Below, piece after piece: positions 26,529 to 34,810 of a stretch of DNA of 64,000 bases. Numbering within the stretch: position 1 is the stretch's first letter; the number at the start of each line of letters is the position of its first letter. Below the pieces are notes generated by a model. It saw only the letters and a list, made by a program, of their open reading frames with translations, was not told the origin of the DNA and did not search any database. Made by a program: the position numbers and the translations under genes. The stretch spans positions 372,001-436,000 of the forward strand of contig NZ_JAZHRV010000001.1 in NCBI RefSeq assembly GCF_036924595.1, read 5' to 3'. The DNA is from Bradyrhizobium algeriense. GTDB lineage: Bacteria > Pseudomonadota > Alphaproteobacteria > Rhizobiales > Xanthobacteraceae.

Positions 26529-27971
26529 TCATTTCGCGGCGGCGATTGCCGGCGGCTTCCACGTGCCTTCGCCCGCAGGCAGGACCGACGGTGCTTCGGT
26601 CCTCGGCCAGTAGAGGCGCATCACCAGATAGATCGGACCATCTGGCGCGGGCAGCCAGTTGGCCTCCTTGTCGGCGCCGGGCGATTTGTTCTGGACGTAA
26701 AGCGTCAGCGACCCGTCGGCGTTTGTCTTCATGCTCGGCAGCATCGGCGAATTGACCAAATAGCGGTTGATCGGATTTTCGATCAGTAACTGGGTCTTGC
26801 CGTCATACATGGTCAGCGACCAGAAGGCGTTCACGGGCGGGAGTTGGCCCGGCGGGAATGTCAGCGTGTAGTTCTTTTTGCTGCCGTCGAGGGTTTGACC
26901 TTCACCGTCGACGCGCGTGAGCGGATACATCGCCTCCGCTGCATCGTTGCCGTAAATGCCCGCCTGTGCGGCGACGGCGCGCTTCAACCAGTCGCCGTTG
27001 TAATGGGCGCTGTCGCCGGGCAGCGAACTGATCCGCCAGCCATTGACCTCCTTGCCGACGTTGGCGACAGCCTCATCGACCTTGCGCTGGCCTTCCTTCA
27101 TGCCGAGGCCGACCTCCAGTTTGTCCTCCAGCGAGAGGTCCTTGAAATTGAAGGTCTTGCCGGGGCCGACGCCAATGCGTGCAAGCTGGGCGCGCATTTC
27201 CTTCTCGTTCTCTTGCGGAGGTGAAAACTGCAGCGCGAAGTCGAGAAACTCGAAGAAGTTCGTCTTCACGAGTTGCTTGTCGATTTTCGGAAAGTCGATG
27301 GCCGCCGCGCCAATCGTTGCCGGCTCTTTCAGATAGGCGGACAGCGTCTGCACCTTGTAGCCGTCCTGCACCTTCCTGACGTTGCCGAGGTCGTCCGGGT
27401 TGAAAAGCTGGGTGCGATATCCCGCCACCGAAAATTGTGTGCCCGACCTGAACACCTTCTTGATCCCGGGTGGGGTTGCCCCTTTCCAGTCCGGCCCGAC
27501 CACCATGTAGTCGCCTGCCTCGCTTCCCGTGGCACGGCTGCCGATATAGCCATAGTTGTAGGTGTTGCCGTCGCAGAGCATCACCGAGTAGTAGCGCTTG
27601 GGGTCGATCGCCGGGACCGAAAGGACAATCGGCTCCGCCCGCAGGTCCATCCATACGAACGAATAGGGCGTGTCGCTGTTCGGCGTTACGATGGCGGTAT
27701 CTTTATAGGTGAATACGTTGGGTTCATTCTTGATCTGATTGAACGGCGCCTTGAATTGCCCGGAGTTACGATCGATGGCGTATTCATGCATCACAGCGTA
27801 GTTCATCACGATGGGCAGGCCATAGATGAAGCCTGCCTCGGCAATGTCTTTTGCTTTCAGGAAGCCAGGGCGCTCGGCGCCTGTCTGCACTTGTGCCAGC
27901 GCCGAATTCGCCGTTGAGGCGGTAATTGCCGCCAAGGCGACGGAACGAAGAAGATCGCGTTTCGTCAGCAT
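26529..27971 (-). CDS. DUF1254/DUF1214 exported protein (copy 1)
   Basis: 480 residues from the ATG at 27971, which follows GGAG; the TTG at 27986 would swallow that site. A signal peptide with a double-basic start (MLTKRDLLRSVALAAITAST) ends after NSALAQ. DUF1254 covers about residues 60-190 (VTPNSDTPYSFVWMDLRAEP) and DUF1214 the C-terminus (PPVNAFWSLTMYDGKTQLL, ADKEANWLPAPDGPIYLVMR). Function is not established for these domains. A second, divergent member is encoded 90 bases upstream on the same strand; the two are probably co-transcribed. Confidence 0.92.
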   Translation of the reverse strand: MLTKRDLLRSVALAAITASTANSALAQVQTGAERPGFLKAKDIAEAGFIYGLPIVMNYAVMHEYAIDRNSGQFKAPFNQIKNEPNVFTYKDTAIVTPNSDTPYSFVWMDLRAEPIVLSVPAIDPKRYYSVMLCDGNTYNYGYIGSRATGSEAGDYMVVGPDWKGATPPGIKKVFRSGTQFSVAGYRTQLFNPDDLGNVRKVQDGYKVQTLSAYLKEPATIGAAAIDFPKIDKQLVKTNFFEFLDFALQFSPPQENEKEMRAQLARIGVGPGKTFNFKDLSLEDKLEVGLGMKEGQRKVDEAVANVGKEVNGWRISSLPGDSAHYNGDWLKRAVAAQAGIYGNDAAEAMYPLTRVDGEGQTLDGSKKNYTLTFPPGQLPPVNAFWSLTMYDGKTQLLIENPINRYLVNSPMLPSMKTNADGSLTLYVQNKSPGADKEANWLPAPDGPIYLVMRLYWPRTEAPSVLPAGEGTWKPPAIAAAK

Positions 27972-28060
27972 TTTGAATGTCTCCAAGAGATCGAGTGTGA
28001 GATTTCAATTCTGAAGCGATGCAAGCCGGCGGCCGGCAAAAGGTCGGCCGCCGCACTGTC

Positions 28061-29524
28061 TTACTGGGCCGAAAGGCCCACCGTTGTCGGCGTCTTCACG
28101 ACCGGCGGGGGATTCCATTTTCCCGTCAGCGCTTCCGACTTCGGACTGTAGAGGCGCATGGTCAGGTTGAAGGCTCCCTTCGGCGCCGGAAGCCAGTTGG
28201 CTTCCATGTCCTTGCCAGGACTTTCGTTCTGAATGTAGAGGTCAAGCGAGCCGTCGGCATTTTGCTTGAACGGCATCCAGCTGGAGACCGCAAACCGGTT
28301 CAGCACGTTGCCGACCTGGAATCCTTGGGGATCGTAGAGGGTGATCGACCAGAACGCATTGGTCGGCGGGGCGGCGCCCTTCTCGAACGTGATGGTGTAT
28401 TTGTTTGCGCCGTCGAGCGGCTTGCCGGACTCGTCGCCGAGATTGAGCGGATAGATGGCGTCCTCGGGCAGGTTCGCACCGAGTCCGAGTTGAGCGACGA
28501 TCGCCCGCTTCAAATAGTAGTTGCCGTAGACGCCCATCGTATCGGTGTTCATCGACCAGCCATTGGCAACCCGCGCCAGCGTCGGCACCTTCCAGGCCAT
28601 CAGCTTCTGCGCGTCCTGCGGCGCGGCCTCCAAGGCTCGTTGCACGACCGGATCGAGCTTGCCGATGTCGAAGCTCTTGCCCGGCTCGATGCCGATTTTC
28701 TTCATCTGCGCGATGATCGGCTCGTCGGTGACATGCGGCGGATGAAGCTTGAGCAACTCGGCGGCATAAGCGAAATACACGCCCGCCGACATGGTATCGA
28801 CCTGAGTTTTTGGCGGCGTCTTCATGTCGACGCTGGGGTCGATCTTGACCTCGACCGGCTTCGGCGTCTTGCCGAATTCCGAAAGCGGGGTGACCTTGTA
28901 GCCGGCCTGGATCTTGTGAACCGCAGCGTAATCCGCCGGGCCGTCCGTCTTGGTGCGGCCGATCACCCAGACATAGGGCGTTGGCGCTTCGATCCGCTGC
29001 GTGTCCTTTGGAAGCTTGAACTCCTCGGCGAACCTGTCACGCAGATCGGGCCGCCAGCCCGCGGGCGTTATCAGAAAGGTCCCCGCCCTGGTGCCCGTCG
29101 TCCGCCAGCCCGGTGACGCAAAGACATCGGTCCACATGTCGAGCATCGGCAGCAGGTAGTAGCGTCCGTCGGTATCCGGAACCGAAATGACGACGGGCTC
29201 CCTCGTCATGTCCAGCCATGAAGAGGAATACAGCGTGTCGAAATTGGTTCGCACGACACCTTTGAAATCGGCAGGCGGGTATTCGCGCACGTTGACGAAC
29301 GTGTTCATCGGGCCCTTGAAGGCATCCTTGCCTTGTTCGACGTTTGTGAACTGCTTGCGGGACAGATCCATCGACATGATGGAGTAGAAGTAAACATAGG
29401 CGTCGACCGCAATGGCGTGCGCCTCCTGTTCGGTGACGGGCGCCGTCGATTGCGCGAGCGCCACCGGCGCAGCCGCGGCGCCGAGGCAGAGAGACAATGT
29501 CAGCGTCAGAATTCCTCGAAACAT
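28061..29524 (-). CDS. DUF1254/DUF1214 exported protein (copy 2)
   Basis: 487 residues with a clean signal peptide (FRGILTLTLSLCLGAAAAP) ending after VALAQS. It has the same domain order as the neighbour: DUF1254 (VRTNFDTLYSSSWLDMTREP, VSVPDTDGRYYLLPMLDMWT) and C-terminal DUF1214 (PPTNAFWSITLYDPQGF, GKDMEANWLPAPKGAFNLTM). Clearly a paralogue of the protein encoded at 26529 but much diverged, so an old duplication. Predicted periplasmic. The 346-base gap to the cupin gene (29525-29870) holds no gene I can see and probably carries the promoter. Confidence 0.93.
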   Translation of the reverse strand: MFRGILTLTLSLCLGAAAAPVALAQSTAPVTEQEAHAIAVDAYVYFYSIMSMDLSRKQFTNVEQGKDAFKGPMNTFVNVREYPPADFKGVVRTNFDTLYSSSWLDMTREPVVISVPDTDGRYYLLPMLDMWTDVFASPGWRTTGTRAGTFLITPAGWRPDLRDRFAEEFKLPKDTQRIEAPTPYVWVIGRTKTDGPADYAAVHKIQAGYKVTPLSEFGKTPKPVEVKIDPSVDMKTPPKTQVDTMSAGVYFAYAAELLKLHPPHVTDEPIIAQMKKIGIEPGKSFDIGKLDPVVQRALEAAPQDAQKLMAWKVPTLARVANGWSMNTDTMGVYGNYYLKRAIVAQLGLGANLPEDAIYPLNLGDESGKPLDGANKYTITFEKGAAPPTNAFWSITLYDPQGFQVGNVLNRFAVSSWMPFKQNADGSLDLYIQNESPGKDMEANWLPAPKGAFNLTMRLYSPKSEALTGKWNPPPVVKTPTTVGLSAQ

Positions 29525-29870
29525 GTCGAATCCTCCTCTTCTGATGTCTGCTGTGGTTGTTTGTGAGAAGCTTGGAGCAGCTGATGCCGTCAGGTGATGC
29601 GTATGACCTCCATTGCCTTTGCAGGAATGCAGCAGCGGACACGGAAGCGCTGTCGCTCCTAGCGATGAATTGAATCACGTGTCTTGACGGGTCATCGGCA
29701 GCTAAAACGCCGCGGCGTATGCTGACTTAAATCAAGGTTCTTGGAAAAGTGATGCCAGCAGGCTTAACGAATGGTATCTAAACTACCTCCACGTGCGACA
29801 CCTTAGCACGGGCAGGAGATAGTGGTAAGTCGTGGCAGTCATTCGTGGCGGTGGCGGACAGGCCGAATGG

Positions 29871-30386
29871 TCAGCTGCGCTTCCACAGTCTGACCAGCGG
29901 GCCGTCCGCGCCCATGACCGGATCGGTCTTCGGCAGCTTCACTTCCGGAATCGTCTTCAGCGCCTTTGCATGGTTCTCCGGCGTCGGCCGCGTGATCTGC
30001 ATCGGTGGTCCCGGCGGATAGGCGCCGACCACGCAAAAGTCTTCGCTTGCCGAGATCAGCTGGTGGCCGGTCCCCGCGGGCAGGATCGCGACGTCGCCGG
30101 CCGAGATATCGAGTGCCTTGCCGTGGTCGCCGCCGAACTGCACGCGCGCGTGCCCACGGGCGACGCCGAGCGCCTCATGCACCGTCGAATGGTAGTGCGG
30201 ATAGTCGTAGACGCCGTTGCGCCACATCGCGCCCCAGCCATTGGCGCCGAACAGCCCCTCGATGGTCTTTTCGGGGTGATCGTTCGCAACATCCACCGCA
30301 CCCTTGTAGACCAGGAACGGCATCGAGCTGTTGGGAACGAGGCCGTCATCGGCGAAGACGAAAGCGAGCGGTTCGATGTCGGGCAT
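29871..30386 (-). CDS. Cupin-domain protein
   Basis: 171 residues from the ATG at 30386, which follows GGAGA by seven bases; upstream codons belong to a repeat. The single cupin barrel carries YPHYHSTVHEALGVARGHAR (metal ligands His-x-His and Glu) and the second motif LPAGTGHQL with a histidine. A one-metal cupin of this size could be an isomerase, dioxygenase or binding protein. The remnant at 26344 is a paralogue. A palindromic repeat separates it from the thioesterase gene upstream. Confidence 0.88.
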   Translation of the reverse strand: MPDIEPLAFVFADDGLVPNSSMPFLVYKGAVDVANDHPEKTIEGLFGANGWGAMWRNGVYDYPHYHSTVHEALGVARGHARVQFGGDHGKALDISAGDVAILPAGTGHQLISASEDFCVVGAYPPGPPMQITRPTPENHAKALKTIPEVKLPKTDPVMGADGPLVRLWKRS

Positions 30387-30411
30387 GATCATTCTCCGAA
30401 ATCGCAAAAAT

Positions 30412-30527
30412 CGTAGGGTGGACAAAGCCACCGGGTCGCGCGAATGCGCGCCCGATGACAGGCTCCGCGTGCCCACCATTGCTTGCGGAGTGCTGATGGT
30501 GGGCACGCTTCGCTTTGCCCACTCTGC
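30412..30527. repeat. Palindromic intergenic repeat, family E (copy 1)
   Basis: Starts CGTAGGGTGGACAAAG and ends with CGCTTCGCTTTGCCCACTCTGC, with inner GCGTGCCCACCATTGC / ATGGTGGGCACGC arms. A better preserved relative is at 58687. Confidence 0.75.
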
Positions 30528-30550
30528 AAATTCAAACCGTTGTCCGCCGC

Positions 30551-31051
30551 TCACGTTCCCTTTGGAATCTCGAAAACCAGACACGTCATGGTCGAATGCG
30601 CGAGCAGCCGGCCTTTGGCGTCGGTGATGCGCGCCTCCGCGGTGGCGGCGCGGCGGCCGACGCTGAGCGTTTTGCCCTCGCTGCGAACGGGGCCGGTATC
30701 CTCCGTCATGCCCTTGATGAAGGAAATCTTGAATTCGAGCGTGGTGTAGCCGGTGCCGGCGGGAAGCGCGGTGTGGACCGCAAGCCCCATCGCGGAATCC
30801 AAGAGGATCGCGGCATAGCCGCCATGCACCGAGCCGATCGGATTGTAATGCCGGAAGCCCGGCACGCTGTGGAACACGACGTGGCCGGTCTCGGCGGTGG
30901 AATCGAACGGCTCCACGTTCTGCATGATCGGCGGGCAGGGCAATTTGCCGTCGAAGATGGCGCGGACGAAATCCAGCCCTGACATCGAGGCCATCACATG
31001 CGTCGGCGTCACGCCGTATTCGACCTTGGCGACGGTGGGCTTGACGTCCAT
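30551..31051 (-). CDS. PaaI-family hotdog thioesterase
   Basis: 166 residues of the hotdog fold. The hallmark HGGYAAILLDSAMGLAVHTA has the catalytic Asp in the helix, and the later strand reads TTLEFKISFIKGM. These enzymes hydrolyse acyl- or aryl-CoA thioesters in the cytosol, often phenylacetyl- or related CoAs. It is followed by a palindromic repeat and the cupin. No paa genes are nearby, so the substrate is open. Confidence 0.92.
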   Translation of the reverse strand: MDVKPTVAKVEYGVTPTHVMASMSGLDFVRAIFDGKLPCPPIMQNVEPFDSTAETGHVVFHSVPGFRHYNPIGSVHGGYAAILLDSAMGLAVHTALPAGTGYTTLEFKISFIKGMTEDTGPVRSEGKTLSVGRRAATAEARITDAKGRLLAHSTMTCLVFEIPKGT

Positions 31052-31121
31052 GGCAATTCCCTTTGTTAAATTATGATAATCATATGATGGGATCGAATGG
31101 ATTGCCAGTGGTTGCCCCGTG

Positions 31122-31234
31122 CGTCATTGCGAGCGCAGCGAAGCAATCCATCAAGCGGCAAAGTACGTATGGATTGCTTCGCGGAGCCTGTCATCCGGCG
31201 GCGCTACGCGCCGACCGGGTGGCTCGCAATGACC
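31122..31234. repeat. Palindromic intergenic repeat, family A (copy 2)
   Basis: CGTCATTGCGAGCGCAGCG AAGCAATCCA .. TGGATTGCTTCG .. GGCTCGCAATGACC. This copy has an extra inner GGCGGCGCTACGCGCC segment absent from the other copies. It sits between carA and the thioesterase gene. Confidence 0.88.
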
Positions 31235-31246
31235 GGGAGGGCGATC

Positions 31247-32437
31247 TTACGCCCGCTTGTTCGCCCGCATCAGATCCGCGAACCGCTTGAACAGATAGTG
31301 CGAGTCGCGCGGGCCCGGCGAGGCTTCGGGGTGGTACTGCACCGAGAATACCGGCTTGCCCTTGAGCTCGATACCGCAATTGGAGCCGTCGAACAACGAG
31401 ATGTGGGTTTGCGTCGCGCCCTCCGGCAGCGTCGCCTGATCCACGGCAAAGCCGTGGTTCATGGAGGTGATCTCCACCTTGCCGGTGGTTTCGTCCTTCA
31501 CCGGATGGTTGGCGCCGTGATGGCCCTGGTGCATCTTCATGGTCTTGGCGCCGACGGCCAGCCCCAGCATCTGGTGGCCGAGGCAGATGCCGAAGGTCGG
31601 CGTGCCCGAGGAGATCACCTGCTGGATGACAGGCACTGCGTATTTGCCGGTCGCGGCCGGATCGCCCGGGCCGTTGCTCAGGAAAACGCCGTCCGGCTTC
31701 ATCGCCAGAATGTCTTCGGCCGAGGTCGTCGCCGGCACCACCGTGACCTTGCAGCCTTCACCGGCGAGCAGCCGCAGAATGTTGCGCTTGATGCCGTAGT
31801 CGATCGCAACCACGTTGAACTCCGGCTCGCTCTGCCGGCCAAAACCCTTTTCCCAGGCCCATGGCATCTCGTCCCAGGTGAAACGCTGGGCTGATGTCAC
31901 CATCGGCACCAGGTCCATGCCTTCGAGGCCGGGCCATTCGCGGGCTTCTTCCTTCATCCCGTGCAGGTCGAACTCGCCATTTTTGGCGTGGGCGATGACC
32001 GCGTTCGGCATGCCCTTGCTGCGGATCAGCGCGGTCAGCGCGCGGGTGTCGATGCCGGAGAGGCCGATGATGCCGCGGGCGCGCAGCCACTGGTCGAGAT
32101 GTTTGGTGGCGCGGTAGTTCGAGGGATCGGTGATCGCCGTGCGCAGGATCACGCCGCGCGCGCCGGGCGTCGCCGCCATGTTCACCGTTTCGATGTCTTC
32201 CTCGTTGGTGCCGACATTGCCGATATGCGGGAAGGTGAAGGTGATCAATTGCCCGGCATAGGAGGGATCGGTGAGGATCTCCTCGTAGCCGGTCATCGCG
32301 GTGTTGAAGCAGACCTCGCCGACGGCGTGGCCTTCCGCGCCGAGGCCAAAGCCCTCCAGCACGGTACCGTCGGCAAGCACGAGGAGCGCGGTCGGTTTGT
32401 GGTCCGGCCAGGCTGAGGGTTTTTCAGATGTTGTCAT
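31247..32437 (-). CDS. carA: Carbamoyl-phosphate synthase small subunit (glutaminase)
   Basis: 396 residues. The N-terminal domain has the CarA GEVCFNTAMTGYEEILTDPS block. The class I glutamine amidotransferase domain has nucleophile Cys285 (TFGICLGHQML) and the His-Glu pair in YHPEASPGP. It releases ammonia from glutamine and channels it to CarB. carB is on the same strand but about 8.5 kb away, so the two are separately transcribed and must be coordinated in trans. The 301-base gap to the divergent yqeY gene holds its promoter; no riboswitch was recognised. Confidence 0.97.
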   Translation of the reverse strand: MTTSEKPSAWPDHKPTALLVLADGTVLEGFGLGAEGHAVGEVCFNTAMTGYEEILTDPSYAGQLITFTFPHIGNVGTNEEDIETVNMAATPGARGVILRTAITDPSNYRATKHLDQWLRARGIIGLSGIDTRALTALIRSKGMPNAVIAHAKNGEFDLHGMKEEAREWPGLEGMDLVPMVTSAQRFTWDEMPWAWEKGFGRQSEPEFNVVAIDYGIKRNILRLLAGEGCKVTVVPATTSAEDILAMKPDGVFLSNGPGDPAATGKYAVPVIQQVISSGTPTFGICLGHQMLGLAVGAKTMKMHQGHHGANHPVKDETTGKVEITSMNHGFAVDQATLPEGATQTHISLFDGSNCGIELKGKPVFSVQYHPEASPGPRDSHYLFKRFADLMRANKRA

Positions 32438-32738
32438 GAGCGCACTTCATAGTCGCAAGCGCCCCCGCGCGTCAAAGCCGGAAGACGTGGATTCACATGC
32501 GTTTGCCGCATATTTGTCAGCCGGTTCCGCCGCGTCAGCGGTTTTTGGCCAAATCGGCCCGAATCGGGCGGCTCGGCCTGATCAATCCCGAGGCGGATGC
32601 CCCCATTCCGGCCTCGCCCGCCCACCTGCGGATCACCCCCGTGATGCCAGTGGCGTGGCGCGCGCAGTCCCTATATAGACGCGGAATCTTCCGATAGACC
32701 AAGAGCCTTTCCGGCGGCGCCATTTTAGTGAGGCAATC

Positions 32739-33194
32739 ATGCTGCGCGACGACATCAACAATGCGGTCAAGGACGCCATGAAGGCGAAGGACGAGCGCAA
32801 GCTCTCCACGCTGCGCATGGTCAATTCGACCATCAAGAACGCTGATATCGCCGCGCGCGGGGAGGGCAAGCCGCCGCTAACAGACGCGGATCTGCTTGGC
32901 GTGTTTCAAAAGATGATCAAGCAGCGCCAGGAATCGGTCGAGCTCTACGACAAGGGCGGCCGCGCTGAACTGGCCGCGCAGGAACGCGAGGAGATCGCGA
33001 TTATCTCGGCCTATCTGCCCAAGCAGATGTCGGAGGACGAGATGAAGGCGGCGATCACGGCCGCGATCGCCGAGACCGGCGCCGCCGGCATGAAGGACAT
33101 GGGCAAGGTGATCGGCGTGCTGCGCGCAAAGTTCGCCGGCCAGATGGATTTCGGCAAGGCCAGCGGCATGGTGAAGGCGGCGCTCGCGGGATGA
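32739..33194 (+). CDS. yqeY: GatB/YqeY domain protein
   Basis: 151 residues, normal length. Opens MLRDDINNAVKDAMKAKDER with the family LRMVNSTIKNADI block, and ends with the GatB-like tail (DMGKVIGVLRAKFAGQMDFG). YqeY resembles the tRNA-binding tail of the GatB amidotransferase, but its role is not settled. In many proteobacteria it sits next to dnaG and rpoD; here dnaG is 14.7 kb downstream. Divergent from carA. Confidence 0.95.
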   Translation: MLRDDINNAVKDAMKAKDERKLSTLRMVNSTIKNADIAARGEGKPPLTDADLLGVFQKMIKQRQESVELYDKGGRAELAAQEREEIAIISAYLPKQMSEDEMKAAITAAIAETGAAGMKDMGKVIGVLRAKFAGQMDFGKASGMVKAALAG

Positions 33195-33373
33195 GTTCTT
33201 TCCGCACGAGCCCTCAGTCTTCGCTTGGCCCGTTCGCATCCGCTTTAGGCTGCATATCGGACTGAAAGCAGACGTCGCGCGAGATCCGAAAAGTGCCCCC
33301 GCGAGGCGCCGGATCAGTGGCGGTTCCGGGTCATTCACGCCCTTGAAACAATTATCCTTTGTTGCTCGCAGTC

Positions 33374-33685
33374 TTAGTCGCAGACGCGCTCCCTGCGCGT
33401 GATCCTGCGGCCGTCGTCCCGTTCGATCGTGGTAGTCTCCATGCGGCAGCGTTGTCGCGGGCCGACGGTGACACCACCTGGGCCGACGCCAACTGTAGTG
33501 TCGGAGTCGTACCGGCGACGGTCCCTATAATAGCGGTCGTCGCGGTCCCGCCCGACCTGAACATCGACGCCGACCTGGGCCATCTTGACGCCTTGCTTGA
33601 CGTCTTGGGCCTTGGCCGGAGTAACGAGCGGGGCAGTCGTCAGCACGGCTGCGGCTGCCGCCACGGCAAAAGCGATCTTCATCAT
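33374..33685 (-). CDS. Small exported arginine/aspartate-rich protein
   Basis: 103 residues. A signal peptide ends after TPAKAQ near residue 27. The mature part has a charged tract GRDRDDRYYRDRRRYDSD, a glycine/valine strand pair (TTVGVGPGGVTVGPRQR), and two cysteines (one in QRCRMET, one next to the C-terminus) that could form a disulfide. Common type of small periplasmic protein in Bradyrhizobium; function unknown. Convergent with yqeY, 179 bases apart. Confidence 0.7.
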   Translation of the reverse strand: MMKIAFAVAAAAAVLTTAPLVTPAKAQDVKQGVKMAQVGVDVQVGRDRDDRYYRDRRRYDSDTTVGVGPGGVTVGPRQRCRMETTTIERDDGRRITRRERVCD

Positions 33686-33783
33686 GTGGGGTCCTCCCTG
33701 GCTTGATTTGGAGGTTCAACGGGCACGAACACCGAGGGTTCCATGGGCGACAAGTCTGGCCTGTTCCGCGAAGAACCGGACCG

Positions 33784-34521
33784 TTATCGGCCCTGTGAAC
33801 CCGTAAAGGGCACGAAGCGCACGGGGGCGACGGCGCGCGTTGTCGTCTTGTCAGGGGCGATTTTCTCGACGACCGTAAGGTGCTGAGTGCCGTAATCGGC
33901 TCCCACCGGCATGACGAGCCGGCCACCCACTTTAAGCTGCTCGATCAGCGGCGGCGGCACCTGCCCGAGCGCTGCGGTCACCACCACGGCGTCAAACGGA
34001 CCGCATTCGGGCCAGCCAGCATAGCCGTCGCCAAGCCTGGCGCTCACATTGTCATACGCGAGGTCTTTGAGTGTTTTCGCGGCGGCCTCGGCCAGCGCCG
34101 GGATAATTTCGATGGTGCAGACCCTTCGCGCCAGGCGCGCGAGGATGGCGGCCTGATAGCCCGAACCCGTACCGATTTCGAGCACGACATGATCGGGCGC
34201 AACCTCGGCCAACTCTGTCATCAAGGCCACGATGAACGGCTGCGATATGGTCTGGCCGCGGCCGATCGGAACGGGCATGTCCGCATATGCGATCGAGCAG
34301 GATCGCTCGGGAATGAACAGATGGCGTTTCGTTTGCCCCATAGCGTCAAGGACCCGCTCCGAAAAACCCTGCTGTCCCGAAACAACGGCGCGGGACCGGG
34401 CGTAGTTCTTGATGGTTTCGACCATGGCGGCGCGTTCGCGGACGCATTGTGCGTCCTCCTGAGCGGTCGCACCCCGCGCGGCGGCGACCATGGAAAGCAC
34501 CAGCAGCAGCATGGTCTTCAT
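33784..34521 (-). CDS. Protein-L-isoaspartate O-methyltransferase family protein with signal peptide
   Basis: 245 residues from the ATG at 34521, which follows GGGAG. The first 20 residues (MKTMLLLVLSMVAAARGATA) form a signal peptide, unusual for PCMT enzymes, which are normally cytosolic. The catalytic domain has PIGRGQTISQPFIVALMTEL, the SAM motif VLEIGTGSGYQAAILARL and the GDGYAGWPECGPFDAVVVTA strand. It would methylate isoaspartyl residues; if exported it would need SAM in the periplasm, which is a problem for that model. Two cysteines near the mature N-terminus fit an exported protein. Confidence 0.85.
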   Translation of the reverse strand: MKTMLLLVLSMVAAARGATAQEDAQCVRERAAMVETIKNYARSRAVVSGQQGFSERVLDAMGQTKRHLFIPERSCSIAYADMPVPIGRGQTISQPFIVALMTELAEVAPDHVVLEIGTGSGYQAAILARLARRVCTIEIIPALAEAAAKTLKDLAYDNVSARLGDGYAGWPECGPFDAVVVTAALGQVPPPLIEQLKVGGRLVMPVGADYGTQHLTVVEKIAPDKTTTRAVAPVRFVPFTGSQGR

Positions 34522-34810
34522 GATTGTGCTCCCGTCGATCCACGCTTGGCGTCGACCGCTTGAGCGCAACGAGAAGATTCGACCGATCAGCCGTCAAGCG
34601 AAACACGGCGTCCAGCGAATGACCGCAATGCGTTCAGGCGGTCCTCCAGCAAGCCTTGATACCATGCCGGCACCTGGTCGGTAAGCTGACTTCTCCGCAC
34701 ACACCATCCATGGCGCCGTATCAATGACGCCGTGGAACCGCAGGGTGCCGGCGCAATTATCAAGGCGTCGCACCACTGCATGACGACGCGCAACGAGAGC
34801 GGAGGAAGAT

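Noticed and set aside
28019..29116. 365-codon plus-strand frame
   Set aside because: Antisense to the second DUF1254 gene, which has a signal peptide and clear family motifs.
29525..29870. Small gene between the cupin and DUF1254 genes
   Set aside because: Only short frames without ribosome-binding sites; better read as promoter/leader sequence.
31053..31246. Small plus-strand frames next to carA
   Set aside because: They are translations of the family A palindromic repeat.
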